DNA of 64,000 nt from Takakia lepidozioides (taxonomy: Eukaryota; Streptophyta; Takakiopsida; Takakiales; Takakiaceae): positions 52,284,042 through 52,348,041 of the forward strand of contig CM060734.1 of NCBI GenBank assembly GCA_030704615.1, written 5' to 3'. Made by a program: the position numbers and the translations under genes. Below are positions 12,554-26,210 of this stretch, piece by piece (within the stretch, counting starts at the first letter, position 1; each line of letters starts with the position of its first letter). Under the pieces are notes generated by a model. That model made no database searches, had not been told where the DNA came from, and saw nothing but the letters and a program-made list of their open reading frames with translations.

Positions 12554-14063
12554 GTGTTGCATACAGTGAAGTGCAAGGTGTGCACTGAAGTAGATGGGAA
12601 GGACAAGTTGATAGCGGCAAAGTGGGACTCGCTCCAAAAACATGCTGGCAGAAGGAAGGTAGATAAGGCAATGGGTGGGGGTGTTAAGAAAGGTGACTTC
12701 TACGTCACTCGTGAATGCAGGCATGCAAAGAACATGGTCATATATGCCTCCCGCAGTAGAGAGACTGTCATCGATCAAATGATGGCGAATGGAGTGGCTG
12801 GTGAGATAAAAAATGAAGCTCATGCAATTTGCCACTGTTTTCCACATTCTTCAGCAAGGTAGACCCATGACTAAGTATGAATCTATGCGAGGTCTTTTTC
12901 AGTACTTGCATGCTCCTCGGAATCCAAAGAAACATTGGTCTGATAACTCTGGGTGGAGCATGGCTGATCACATGCATGCTCAGGTGTTGCAAGCTACTAG
13001 GGAGGCTGTGTTGGCAGCTAATTATGTGGCTTTGACGTGTGATGAAGTAATTACTATCGACAGACAATCTTGGTTGTCGGTTCACGCTTATGTAGTCCAA
13101 AATTGGGTAAGGATCCCTATTCTGATTTCACTTGAGCGCGTTACAGAAGGGGCAGGGTCTGACAACTTGACCAGAGTCATAATGGAAGCACTCATGATAG
13201 GAGGGGGCCTCCCATAGGAATCTATCCATTGCAAGCTGTTGAGTTTTGGTGCAGATGGTGTCAATGTCTTTCAGGGGACTCGGAATGAGGTCACTCGACA
13301 GATTCATGACAATTGGGCATCCCACTGCTTAGGGGTGCATTGCATGGCTCACTGCACCAATTTGGCTGTGCAGACCCTCTCTGACCCGAGTATTGTGGGT
13401 AGACTAGAATATCTTCTTCAGGCTCTGTACACATACTTTGCTCACAGCCCTAAGAGGCACTTGGAGTTCACAAAACTTGCTGAGATCATGGAAACAAAGG
13501 GGAACAAGATCCTTCGCAATGTGAAGACCCGCTGGATATCTATGCTAAGTCCAGCTAAACGAGTCATGGCTGAATATCGAACTCTTTTGGTGAAAATGGC
13601 GATTGATAGTCCTACCAACCAGCAAGCCAAGGTTAACTATGAACACTTGTGTGACTTGCAGATCTTGCTTGGTTTGGCTTGCATTCTCCCTTTGTTGGAG
13701 TCAGTCCATGCTCTAATCAAATTTGCACAGATGATAGATGTTTTTGTGTGTGACTTTGGGGCTGCCATAAAGCTGTGTCAAGGGGATGACTATTCCATGT
13801 ATTGTGACCAGACCTCAAGATTCGGATCTGATGTCTTTTGGGCATTCAAAATGTTGCTTGAGTGCAACCATGACTCTATTCACATGCGCTGGATAACTGA
13901 CCTGAACACTGGAGTTGCGCACTTGGCCTTTGAGGTGAATGGACAACACATATGGGCCTTGCATCGTAACCTGTCAAGTGGTGTCTCTTCCTTTGTGACT
14001 GAAGATCTTTTCTCACAAGTCGTGGATTTGCTAAAGGAGGAGTGTGCAGGTATTTCCCTTTAA
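12554..14063 (+). pseudogene. hAT-type transposase remnant, two frame breaks
   Basis: The frame at 12554-12862 starts HTVKCKVCTEV and looks like a BED-type zinc-finger region. The sense then moves to another frame at about 12812 and reads QFATVFHILQQGRPMTKYESM onward. One in-frame TAG at 13215-13217 interrupts it, and the same frame continues to 14063 with CMAHCTNLAVQTL, KTRWISMLSPAKRV and a long helical region. The order of Cys/His finger, DEV and CxxH-type hAT catalytic region, and RW motif is that of hAT-derived transposases of the zinc-finger 862/C17orf113-like kind. The C-terminal dimerisation part appears cut off. A frame break plus a stop make it a pseudogene unless these are assembly errors. 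It may once have mobilised the neighbouring non-autonomous elements, which is inference. Confidence 0.7.
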
Positions 14064-14580
14064 TTCCTCATTTTATTCTGATCGAAAACTTGCGAGTTCT
14101 TGATTCTAATAGCACTAGAACATACTAGCTACAACAATTCAGCCCATGTGTGGGTTTGCTTGTTTTTTGCTGGGCCTTTTGAGGCATGGATTTTTTGACC
14201 TTGTGGCTTTTGAGGTGTCCATTGGGACATTGGTCTCATTTGGATTTTTGTAATGTGATTTATAGGGCTTGTATTGCCCTGTAGTTGACTATTTTCATTC
14301 CCCTTGTGGTTGATAGTATGCAGGAGGGATCCATTATGTTTTCATGTTGGAATTTCACCATGTAATGAAGAATTTAAATCATTTAATTCACTTTCATTTT
14401 AAATAATAATATTAAAAATAATACCATTTAAAAAAAAATTCCAAGGCTGCAATCTCCCTGTTCTTTTAAATATTAAATGAAAAATAAAATATAAAATATA
14501 AACATTAAAAATATAAACTATTTCGGAAAACAATCTTGATGACACGTGGCATCACTCTTGCTCAAACCAGAACACGTGGC
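14064..14580. other. AT-rich spacer, no gene seen
   Basis: The first 300 bases look like former 3' flank of the transposase. The rest, 14390-14520, is almost pure A/T. I see no coding frame or known RNA. Confidence 0.4.
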
Positions 14581-14589
14581 AGTATATGA

Positions 14590-15265
14590 CACGACATTCT
14601 TTATCCATATTTTCACCACGTGTAAAGATTCGTAGTCATATATGCTAGTCATATATTTTGTCTGTGTGCCACATGTCACATCTCAAGTGCAACAGGTGTC
14701 TCGCTAACAACTCTCCATGTAGACATCCCTGTAGTCATACGAGCGAGTCATGTAGTCACCACGTGTGAAATCTGCCATAGCACACGTGTCCCGCTAGCGC
14801 CTCTCCATGTAGGCATCACTGTGCAGACATGTAGTCATATGATCATGGCAAGAAGTCGTGACATGTCAAATTCGCAGTGGCGCACGTGTCCATCCGTCGT
14901 CTCTCCATGTAGGCATCACTTTGCAGACATATAGTCATATGATCCCCTGACGAATGCATGACGTGTCGCTTGTGCAGTGGTGCACGTGTCCCGCTGAAGC
15001 CTCTCTATGTAGGCAGCGCTCAACAGACAATGTAGTCATATATTAGTCATATAGTTGTGACTGCAACCCTCTCTACAGCAGGACTCCAAGTGCCACGCAA
15101 GCAGTCACGGATATGACTTGCAAAACGCAGTCCTAAAGACTAGTCGCTATGACAAGGCTTTTTTTCACTACAGAGTGATGTAGTCATGAACGCATATAAG
15201 ACTGAAAAAATAGTCATATGTGAAGTCATAAAAACGCTCATCTGTTGTAGTGTGTCTTCCAACAC
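14590..15265. repeat. ~100-bp tandem repeats with CACGTG and TAGTCATAT motifs, CACTA-like right end
   Basis: Units marked by CACGTGTCCCGCT...CTCTCCATGTAGGCATCACT begin at about 14783, 14883 and 14983, exactly 100 bp apart, with a diverged unit near 14693. TAGTCATA recurs about ten times from 14633 to 15210, partly on the opposite strand. The block ends at 15265 with TCTGTTGTAGTG, the reverse complement of CACTACAACAGA, which is the form of an En/Spm (CACTA) terminus. A facing CACTACAG lies at 15169. I read it as the subterminal repeat region of a CACTA-type element; the left end was not located. Confidence 0.5.
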
Positions 15266-15303
15266 CCAAAAAACAAACTAGGGAAAAACCCTAAATCACC
15301 CCC

Positions 15304-16549
15304 AATTCACCCCCCAACCGCCCCTCCCCCACCACCCGGATTGCCACGACACGGCGTCGTTTGGACTAGCGCCCTTGCGACGGGTTTTTTTGGCTTGCCA
15401 CGGGTGGGGGTTGCAACCAGCGATGGCCGGGCGTCACTAGCACCAACGTAGTAGCAACACCTCCCCAGTGTTTTTTTTGTTAAAAAAACCACCCAGCCAC
15501 CCCCGGGCATCGCAAGTATCCACGCCCAGGCGTTGCAGTGGGCGACTGTGTAGCTGCGATGGGGTTTCCCCTTGCGACACCCGAGGGTGGCTGGCAGCGT
15601 CACCACCGCGTGGCTGCGCCTAACACCCCCCTCCGCCACGTGGTGTTTTTTTAGTATGCGACGCCCGGGCATGGAGAGAAAAAATTTGGTGCGACGCCAA
15701 GCGGTCACCCTAGCCAATGCCGTCGCCGAGAGGGTAGCGACTGCAAGGCGTTGGCTAGAAGGAGGCCCCTGCCAGCGCCCTGGATCGCCAAGATGCGACG
15801 TCGGGGCGTCACTGGAGGGGGCAGCGGCTTGCAACCCCCATCCGTCGTATTTATGCGACGTTATAATAATGATGCCTTGGGGACGGTCTGCAACTCTCGC
15901 GTGTCGGAAAAAGCCCCCCCCCCCCCCCCAATTCACCCCCCAACCGCCCTCCCCCACCACCCGGATTGCCACGACACGGCGTCGCTTGGACTAGCGCCCT
16001 TGCGACGGGTTTTTTTGGCTTGCCACGGGTGGGGGTTGCAACCAGCGATGGCCGGGCGTCACTAGCACCAACGTAGTAGCAACACCTCCCCAGTGTTTTT
16101 TTGTTAAAAAAAACCACCCAGCCACCCCCGGGCATCGCAAGTATCCACGCCCAGGCGTTGCAGTGGGCGACTGTGTAGCTGCGATGGGGTTTCCCCTTGC
16201 GACACCCGAGGGTGGCTGGCAGCGTCACCACCGCGTGGCTGCGCCTAACACCCCCCCTCCGCCACGTGGTGTTTTTTTAGTATGCGACGTCCGGGCATGG
16301 AGAGAAAAAAATGTGGTGCGACGCCAAGCGGTCACCCTAGCCAATGTCGTCGCCGAGAGGGTAGCGACTGCAAGGCGTTGGCTAGAAGGAGGCCCCTGCC
16401 AGCGCCCTGGATCGCCAAGATGCGACGTCGGGGCGTCACTGGAGGGGGGCAGCGGCTTGCAACCCCCATCCGTCGTATTTATGCGACGTTATAATAATGA
16501 TGCCTTGGGGACGGTCTGCAACTCTCGCGTGTCGGAAAAGCCCAGCCCC
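15304..16549. repeat. Tandem duplication, 626-bp unit, rich in GCGACG/CGTCGC
   Basis: The segment 15304-15929 is followed directly by a nearly identical copy at 15930-16549. Both begin AATTCACCCCC and end in a C-tract. The unit carries many copies of GCGACG or CGTCGC in both orientations, for example TGCGACGTCGGGGCGTC and TATGCGACG. Open frames of up to 221 codons occur on both strands here, but they are Gly/Ala/Arg-rich by-products of GC content. The right copy runs into a CACTA-like terminus at 16589. Confidence 0.8.
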
Positions 16550-16589
16550 CCCCCCCCCCCCCCCCCCCCCTTTTCCTTTTCCTGTAGTG
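16550..16589. mobile_element. CACTA-type right terminus
   Basis: A long C-tract is followed by TTTTCCTTTTCCTGTAGTG. Read on the other strand this is CACTACAGGAAAAGGAAAA then a G-tract. A similar left-type end, CACTACAAGAAAAAAAAAGG, lies at 57594. The shared CACTACA plus A-rich plus G-tract design supports one family. The GCGACG motifs in the adjacent duplication would be its subterminal repeats. Confidence 0.5.
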
Positions 16590-17347
16590 TATATTTTGCT
16601 CTTCCTAATATCCGGACGGATCATCCCAACCCTCCCTGTTTCATTCATCATTTCGTGCGTGCTATCGCCGCCTTCGTCTATTAACTTTGACCTTCCCCTC
16701 TCTCAGCAGCCGGCTAACATTTATGGTGAGACATGCAATCCCTGTCACTTCATTCAAAGTGGCGCCACCTTTGAGCGCTGGCTACATTCCAGCTCAAGCT
16801 AGACAAAGTCTCTCTCTCGTCTAGTTTATCGGGCTTCAGTCCTCCCTTTCCACTTGCCCACAGCTCCTGTCTACGTGATCTAATTCCTGAATTTTGCTTC
16901 TAGTTTCTAGACAACGTGCATTTCTTCTTCACTATCAGCGATTTTCTTCTCCAGTTTTGTCTCGGGTCGGAGTTTGTTTTTTGCTGTTCCCTGCTAGTTC
17001 TACCCCCACCGGCGTCCCCTCTGGTGCTACTCGTTCTGACTCTAACTACATATGAGTGCTGAGTCTCTCTCCCTCTACCCCGGCCCTCTTGCCTTCTTTC
17101 CCATGGGTCCCAGCTACATGTCTCACCAGCGATCCAAGTCCCCAGCCTGGCCCCGTCGCCACCAAGGCCAGTAGAGCTCGCTGCATCCTGGTGGGTCCCC
17201 GCCATCCTCAAGCTTCGGCTTCTTCATGGCCCACCAGGCAAGATCCGCAGGAACTCGGCAAATTTACATACCAAAGCAGCTCCCTCACCCCATGGCTCCT
17301 CCCCCCCCGACGTCCTTCCCAAGGAGGTAGGGTCCTCATCCGTTCCG

Positions 17348-18110
17348 GTGCAGTTCCTCTCCGCGCCAGAGCAGGAGGAAGAGGAGTTCAGCCCTGACCA
17401 CCTCGAAGAGCAAGTATCTATGAACAAGGATCTCCCCCTCATCAAGTTGGACATCCCGGATCTGCACAGCAGAATCACAACTATGGAAGAATCTGGTATC
17501 TTGCTACATTTCCCTGGAAGGAAGGTGTCGCGTTCTTACGTAAGAGATTGGGCGACTCGCTACTTTGGGGGTCGGGGCATCACTTCTGCATAGCCAAAAG
17601 GGCAAGGTTTCTTTTCTATCATGTTTTGAATCTCTTGCAGCAGCAGCTAAGGCCCTGCAGTTCAACCCACATCAAAGGGGATTTAACGTGAATATTTTCC
17701 TGTGGTCCTCTAAGCTCGGAAACAAAAACGACAAGTTGTGGGGTCCTAGAATTGTTTCCATTCCGTTTATCCCGGATCAGTTTCTAGTCAACTTGCCAGA
17801 CATAGCCAATCATTTTGGCTCTTATCTGGGCTGCCTGGGTGTCTTTGATCTCCTCATAAATACTGATACCCTTCGGAAAAACCCGGTGTGGAAATCTGCC
17901 ACCATTGCTACCAAGATGAATGAAAACGGGTGCCCCAAAATGGTGCTCATGATGCCTTATGAGGCGGTTCTGCTAGATTATGTGCATCTGCCAATTGACT
18001 TGGTAGGGAACTACTACACAATTAGGATGATAGAGGACGCCTCTTATTCAGCCTGCTTCGGCTGTGGCAAGCACGGTCACATCAAAATCAATTGCCCCCT
18101 TTCCAATTAA
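17348..18110 (+). pseudogene. LINE ORF1: DUF4283-like domain plus CCHC zinc knuckle
   Basis: The first frame reads LPLIKLDIPDLHSR then GRKVSRSYVRDWATRYFGG, and the sense continues in another frame from about 17590 as GKVSFLSCFESLAAAAKAL. The segment NVNIFLWSSKLGNKNDKLWG and PYEAVLLDYVHLPIDLVGNY follow. It ends in CFGCGKHGHIKINC, a C-x2-C-x4-H-x4-C zinc knuckle. The protein would bind LINE RNA. One frame shift at about 17590 marks decay. Confidence 0.65.
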
Positions 18111-18119
18111 AAGAAAAGA

Positions 18120-18945
18120 TCCCCTAGTGTTTTGCATAATGTCCACCCCTCCTCCCCCTCCCCCTGTCCCTCCATTTCCCTCCCTCTCAATTCTGTCTCC
18201 TCCCCTTTCTCTATCAGCAGATATGCTCCAGTTTAGCCCGGTTCACATTGCAAAAAAACAAAAAGATCCTATGGACCCAATGCATCTAGAGGCCAACTTC
18301 TCAATGCCGGTCCCTAATTGTGTTGAGATGCCCCCCCCCCCCGCCCTGTCACTGTGCAAGCAACTTGCCATGAGAGTCCTTCTCCTCCGGTTCAAGACAC
18401 TGTAGTGTGCGATCCCCCCAAGCAGCTGGTGCCTTCAGCAATCGCAGGTAACCACGTGGTGGCAGTAGTGCTAAAGTCAATTAAATCCTTTCCAGATGTG
18501 ATACTGCCGGGTTGCTCTATCGTATCTACCAATGATGCCCCCAAAGCCTCTTGTGTCACGCTAATTGTCTTCAAGATAGGTCCCCCGGCCTCAATCCTCA
18601 TCACATCTGAAGACAGGCACGATCTGGAGTCCCTTTGGATAACCCATCAGGATGTATTGAGCTTTATTGAAAAGTGTCCCCCCAACAGCAGCCCGCAATG
18701 TATGCTTATGGCCAAAATCCAAGACTTCTTCTCCAATCACATGCGTGCTATCTTATTGCTCCCTCCTCAGTCATTACCTTGGGGGCGTACGTTGAAGAGC
18801 ACCCGTATTTGAACTGCAAGCCAAACACTAATGTGTTGGCTCTGATGGAGGATGCGGACATCTATCACACTCCCCCTGGAAAGTCTTGGTGGATCAGGGA
18901 AGACTGTTTGAACAGGCTGGTGGCCAGAAGTACTCCCCCAGCTAG
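18120..18945 (+). pseudogene. LINE ORF1 C-terminal region, decayed
   Basis: Pro-rich low-complexity sequence is followed by changing frames that read like a linker, ending with GKSWWIREDCLNRLVARSTP near 18879-18940. It sits between the zinc knuckle and the HSP70 fragment. Assignment to ORF1 rests on position. Confidence 0.4.
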
Positions 18946-20640
<1,695 letters not shown>

Positions 20641-20723
20641 TTATTGCTTGAGCTGAATGGGGAAAGCAGCCGGCGCACATCAGGGCAATGGATCTGTTTT
20701 CAAATGCTTTTTTCCTTCTTTCA

Positions 20724-21350
20724 AGGTTGATTGACTAGCGCATGGAGGAGGCTAACCATAGGGATGACTTGCAAAGAACGAGGGATCACCTCAGGGGGAT
20801 CCGTCCAAACCCCTCCGGATCCTCTTCCTCAAGTGGTTCAATTGGTGTGCAGCCCGTGGCTGATGATGGAGGTGGGGCTGCTCCCGGGAACAATCGGGCT
20901 CTGGCTCAACCCGACGACTTCCTCGTCTAGCCTGCATAGATTGCACAAAGCAGAGCCTCTCATCTGCCCTCCATCTAGGAGGTCCAATCAGCAATCAGCT
21001 CGTTTTCCATCCCAGCAACCACCCTGACCCCCCCTTCCCCTCCTGCTGCTCCTCTGGAAGTCAGCTCTCCACACACTGAGGTACTTGCCCAGTCCCTCCC
21101 TTGCTTTCTGTTCCAGCTTGACTCAAGGGATAGGAAACGTTGTTGGGTGCTTTGTTTGCGTCCTGATGCCTCTGCTAGGATATCAGCCAAGAAAACACAG
21201 CCGTCCATCAGTCTGCCACCAGAGACAGTCCTCTCGGACCTGCCTTTCCTCTCCATCCCCATCAAATCCAAACTCTTCCACTCTCTATTCCCCAGCCAAC
21301 CCCTTCCCCTCTCCTAATGATTCAGATACAATGTCTTAGGCCCCTCTCCC
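20724..21350 (+). pseudogene. Coding-like stretch between the HSP70 fragment and LINE ORF2
   Basis: From about 20742 the frame reads MEEANHRDDLQRTRDHLRG with Ser-rich sequence. Near 21118-21320 it reads LDSRDRKRCWVLCLRPDASA then LPPETVLSDLPFLSIPIKSK and a stop. I take the latter as the end of LINE ORF1 because it ends about 120 bases before ORF2. It is not a family I can name. Confidence 0.35.
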
Positions 21351-21453
21351 CTCCCAGCCCCTACATCTGGGTGAACAGTCCTTCCCTTACGACAAAAGAG
21401 TCAAATTTAATTGTCTCTCCCCGGGGCCATCAAATGAGATTGACCATCTCGCC

Positions 21454-22035
21454 TTGCTTTTCATCCTCATGTTGATTGACATGGTCTCTTGGAACATCAG
21501 AGGTCTAGGGTCTGAACATGCTTCCCAGAAGCATGCCTCTGTCAAAGCAGCCCTGGCCCCCTACCTAGCCAAAAACGCAATCTGCTTCTTGCAAGAACAC
21601 AAGCTGGATGCTCGGAAAATATCCTCTCTCACTGATTATCTCTGGCCTCGTGCCAACTCTCTCTGGAAACCAACCTCCTTGGGTTCCAGAGGCGGTACAT
21701 CCATCCTCTTATCCCCATCCCTCTACCCCTTTCTAGTCTCAAAAAGCTCTTGGGTTCCGGGTAGGATACAATTTTGCTCCATTGACCTCCCTTCCAAAGG
21801 GGGCAGGCTAGGCCTTTTAAATGTCTACGCGCCCAACTCCCCGGCTGAGAGGGCTCAAACTTGGGAGTCCATTGAATTAAACATGATCGCTGAAGGCTGT
21901 GGATTTCTGGATCCTGGCGGGAGACTTCAATATGGTGGATTCTCTAGCCGACAGGAGAGGCCTTGGCTCTTTCAACCCAGACGTTACAGAGACCCAACAC
22001 TAGCACAACTTGACCTTAAATCACAACCTCGTTGA
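21454..22035 (+). pseudogene. LINE ORF2 N-terminus: apurinic/apyrimidinic endonuclease
   Basis: The frame reads MVSWNIRGLGSEHASQKH, ICFLQEHKLDARK and LLNVYAPNSPAERAQTWES. These are the exonuclease-endonuclease-phosphatase motifs, with the metal-binding Glu in QEHKL. The frame breaks at about 21900, after which another frame gives WILAGDFNMVDSLADRRG, the GDFN motif. The enzyme would nick genomic DNA to prime reverse transcription. Confidence 0.75.
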
Positions 22036-22119
22036 AGTAGAAGCAATTCACCAGGGTTCTCTCTCTCCTTCAGCCCCCATCTTCTCATGGTCAAATAATA
22101 GGGGCCTCTGGATCTCCAG

Positions 22120-24385
22120 ATGGCAAGGCTGGATAGATTTTATGCCTCCATGGATTTCATCCAATGGGCCCAGAGACTGCCCCAATTGCCTATCCCACCT
22201 GGGTTTGACCACGCTATGATCCAGGCCTCTTTCACAGTCCCAAACACTTTCCCCAAGGGTAAGGGCCTCTATAAGATGAACGCTTCCCTTCTTTCAATCC
22301 CTGCCTTTACCCATGGCTTGCAGATAGCATGGTCTCAGGCTGGCAATGGCTCCCAAAACCCTACAGACAAGTTCCTCTCGAAACTAAAGGTTGTGGAGGT
22401 AGCGAGCCAGCATTTAAGTAGAGACATAGCAGCCTGTAGGAAAAAGAAAGTCAGAGCCCTTATTAAGTGCCTTTTAGTCTGTCAAAAGAAAATGGAGTCA
22501 CCTCGGTGCGACGAAGAGACCTTCAATACCTACCTGGAAGCCAAGCATAATCTTCAAATCTTCCACAACCTGCAAGAGCAAACACTTAGCTATCAGCAGG
22601 GATCAACTGGTCTTCCAAGGGAGAAAAAATGACCAAGTATTTCTTTGCTAAAACCAAGCTCAGAAAAGCATCCCAATCTATATCTGAACTCACCGATCTC
22701 TCCTCAGGTGCATCCTTCTTAGACCCTAAACCCATGGCCCGCTTCGCCACCAACCACTTTCAAGCCCTTTTCCGCAGTGATGTCCCTACTAACTCAACAG
22801 AGCATAGCGCCTGCTTGGCCAATACACCCTCCCTAGTCTCCCCTGCTGTTGTCGTTTCCCTGGAAGGACCCCTCTCTGAAGACGAACTGTCAGAGGCTTT
22901 GTCTAAACTTAAAGAGGGGAAGTGCCCAGGCTTCGATGGTATCCCAGTGGAGTTCTACAGGAAACTATGGCCTCACATCTCGGAGGACTTTCTAGCAATG
23001 TCCAACCACATCTTCCTCTCAAACCACATGCCTGCAGCAATGTCACAGGGAGTCATTACTCTTCTATTTAAAAAAAGAGATAGAACTAGCCTGACCAACT
23101 ACAAACCTATTACCCATTTGAATGTAGCGTACAAAATCATAGCAAAAGGGCTCGCACTCCGTCTTCAACCTCTTTTGCCTTCTATCATCAGACCAAGCCA
23201 ATCAGGCTTCATTAAAGAGAGGTACATTATGGATAACCTACTGCTAGCCCAAGAGTTACCCCACTACGTTCTCAAAACCCAACAGGCTATAGCCCTCCTT
23301 CTTCTTGACTTCGAAAAAGCTTTCGATAGGGTGGAGTGGCCTTTCCTCTTAGATACCCTAGCCAAGATTGGTCTGCCCCCAGCTTCTGCCAATGGGTACG
23401 CATTCTCCTGTCAGGATCAACTAGTAGAGTTATCGTTAATGGTTCGGTCTCCAAGCCTTTCTCGCTTCAGCGTTCTGTCAGACAAGGCTGCCCTCTGGCT
23501 CCCCTTCTCTTTATCATTGCAAGGGACACCTTGGGTTACATGTTGCAAGCAAATCAGCAAATCACAAGACTTAAACTCACTAGCTATATCACTAATCAGC
23601 CTACACAGATCAGGGAGGCTATGTATGTAGATGACACTTTCCTTATGCTTCAAGCAAGCCCAACCAATCTGGACAGTGCTGCCGCCACTTTATCTTCCTT
23701 CTGTGTTACCTCGGGCTTCAAAGTTAACTGGAACAAGACCTGTGCCCTTCTAGTGGGTGATATTTCCCAATCCCTCCTGGGGCCATCACCCTCTTGGGGA
23801 ACTAATATAGGTCTTTCTTGGCTACAACCGGGTCAAACGACCACCTTGCTAGGCTATACCTTTGGGGTTGACCTCTCAGATGAACAATGCTTTGCCCCTA
23901 TCTTTTCAAAGATCAAAAGAAATCTCTCTTTCTGGGGCTTAACATTCCTATCAATCACAGGTCGAGCATTGATAGCAAATCAGATGGTCTCCGCTGGCAT
24001 TTGGTTCTATGCGGCATCTTGGCGCCTCTCCCGCAACCAATTCCGAGAATATAAGCCTTGCTTCGTAACTTCATCTGGGGAGCTCGCGGGGCAGGCCAAA
24101 AGGTTAGACCACAGGTCTCGTGGAAATAGATCTATCAACCGAAGAAAATGGGGGGCTTGGGAGTTCTCGACTCAGAAATCCAGATCACTGCCCTTCTTGG
24201 GAAGTGGCTCCCCAGATTCTTGGGCCCGGAAGGTTCACCAGTGGTTGGTGGAAGTTTCTAGTGGTGGGGAACCTCATGTTGGCAAGTCCCTTGAAAAAAA
24301 TTCCAGATGGCAGCCTTCGCTCCGCTGGATCACACAAGGTTTCAAGCACAAATTAGTTGGCTCACTCCTCTGGTCTATAATCTGA
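22120..24385 (+). pseudogene. LINE ORF2 reverse transcriptase
   Basis: Three overlapping frames make one LINE reverse transcriptase. The frame at 22629-23630 gives SEALSKLKEGKCPGFDGIP, then YKPITHLNVAYKIIAKGLA, SQSGFIKERYIMDNLLLAQE and LLLDFEKAFDRVEW. A shift near 23390 moves to the frame giving RILLSGSTSRVIVNGS, SVRQGCPLAPLLF and MYVDDTFL, the catalytic YVDD at about 23624-23635. Shifts near 22625 and 23390 show decay. Confidence 0.8.
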
Positions 24386-24389
24386 AAGG

Positions 24390-25530
24390 CTTGGGCTTCA
24401 ATTAGACCATTTCTCAGAAAAAAAGAGCCCGAATCTTATGAGGAAAGCCTACGACAACATCTTTTTTTGAACACCAACAATCCCTCGCCAGAAGAAAGGG
24501 GTCTGGCCAAGAGATGGTCTACTTGGGAGAACAGAGGCATAACCCAACTTAAGGACCTTTGGTCACCTGCGGGTTTCCTGCAGGAGGATTCCATCTCTCC
24601 TATAGTGGGTGTGACCAGGGTCAGATCAGGGCTTCAAGTTATTATCAATTCTATTCCACTGCATTGGATTGCAACTCTGTCGGCAGGGCCTCAAACCCCC
24701 TCCATGAACTTCTGGACTTTAGGTATCATAAATGGCCATCTCACCATTCTCCTCGTCCTTCAAGTCACTGATTCGCATCACTCTGGGTTCGCTTTCCACA
24801 TTCACCCTCGTACTCTGACCCTCATTCTAATCTCCCATTCGCAATCCCTCTTCCCTCGTTTCACTCATACCCCTGATTGAATCTGCAACTAGTCCTCAAA
24901 ATTCAAAGATTTTGATCCTCTCCCCCCCCCTCACTACACCTACCCTTTCCTGGCTAGCTTCAAACACATTTGTGTGGATCTCTGGTAGGCCCCTGGCTGA
25001 CCTCAATCTAGACCCAAAAGAATGGGATTGGAATTTTGGCCGTTCCCCAACCCTGCTTCTCTCCTACATCCCCAAGAAAGCCTACAGGGCGCTCATCAAT
25101 CCGCTTCCCCTTTCCTCCAAATGGAATGGCAAGTGGGCTCACTGGGGTTTCTCAAATGAAAACTGGGCATCGATATGGTCCTTCGATTTGGCTGAAGATT
25201 AGGCCAGCCAAAATCTCGGCTTTCCTTTGGCAAATCGCAAATAGAGCCTTCAAGGTAGGAGAGTGGTTGCAATTCCATGTCGTACTCTTGTGCTCGTGCT
25301 GTTCCTCATGAATCATCGAGACCCACGAGCATTGGCAAAATTGCACCTGTACTGCATTGGCAAAAAATTGGCCCTTAATCAAAGTCTTTTACAAACACTA
25401 GGGCCTAAACGACATCTCCCCTCTAGACCTCCTCCTCAACTACAACAGGTCCACCAGGGCAAGATCCTTCCCTTGCCCAATCTTCGAGACTCTCAAAGTT
25501 TCTACCATGTGGCATTTGTGGCGTGCTAGA
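24390..25530 (+). pseudogene. LINE ORF2 C-terminal zinc-binding region, decayed
   Basis: Broken frames include KISAFLWQIANRAFKVGEWL near 25207-25270, the start of the reverse-transcriptase zinc-binding domain of plant LINEs. Stops and shifts are frequent. Confidence 0.55.
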
Positions 25531-25748
25531 TGCAAATAAACTTTCAGTGATGAAACGAGTTCTACCTCGGGTTTACTGTCATTGGTTTACTAACGGAATC
25601 AAAAACAGCTTGGGCAAAATGTGTTACAGATTGCGAGAAGACCGTAGGCAAGCGTCCGCAATCCATGTTATTTTCAGATCAACGTGGGCCTGCCATGGCG
25701 TCGTTTGCCAAAGAGACGAGGAAGAACCCGTGTGTTTCTTTTCCCCCC

Positions 25749-25880
25749 CTCACCGCTGGAAAAATCTCCAAGCTCCAGTGTGTTTGGAACATTTTTCCCC
25801 CCTCACCGCTGGAGAAACTTCCGAGCTCCAGTGTGTTTGGAGCATTTTCCCCCCCTCACCGCTGGAGAAACCTCCCAACT
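25749..25880 (+). repeat. 53-bp tandem repeat, three units
   Basis: CTCACCGCTGGA recurs at 25749, 25802 and 25855, each time with ...CTCCAGTGTGTTTGGA between. The unit is exactly 53 bp. It lies in the 3' region of the LINE. Confidence 0.85.
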
Positions 25881-26210
25881 ACACTCCACGGTCCACCTGC
25901 ACGTCCAACACTCTCCCACGACTTGCAAGCTCATTTTTCGCTAGGATGATTTCTCGGAGATTAGCTCCTCAATAATCTTGGCTTCATATGGCGTGTTTTT
26001 TGGAGGATGCTTTCATTATTAAGGCTTACCTTCCTTAAGTTTGCCAGTTCAATATTGCACTTTTTTATGCATGGTTCTTTACCCCCCCTCCTCCCCCCCA
26101 CTGCCTACGGTATATAATCTTTATAGTGTTGATTTTATTTTTTTTCTTCGATTTGATTATAAAATAAGAAGTTTTAAAATAAAAATAAAAATAAAAAATA
26201 AAAATGAAAA

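Noticed and set aside
15169-15265. 97-bp mini-element between CACTACAG and TGTTGTAGTG
   Set aside because: The ends face correctly, but flanking bases (TTT and TGT) give no matching 3-bp target duplication.
15307-16231. Long minus-strand frames of 126-221 codons
   Set aside because: They lie in the GC-rich tandem duplication, appear in several frames on both strands, and have Gly/Pro/Arg composition expected of the base content.
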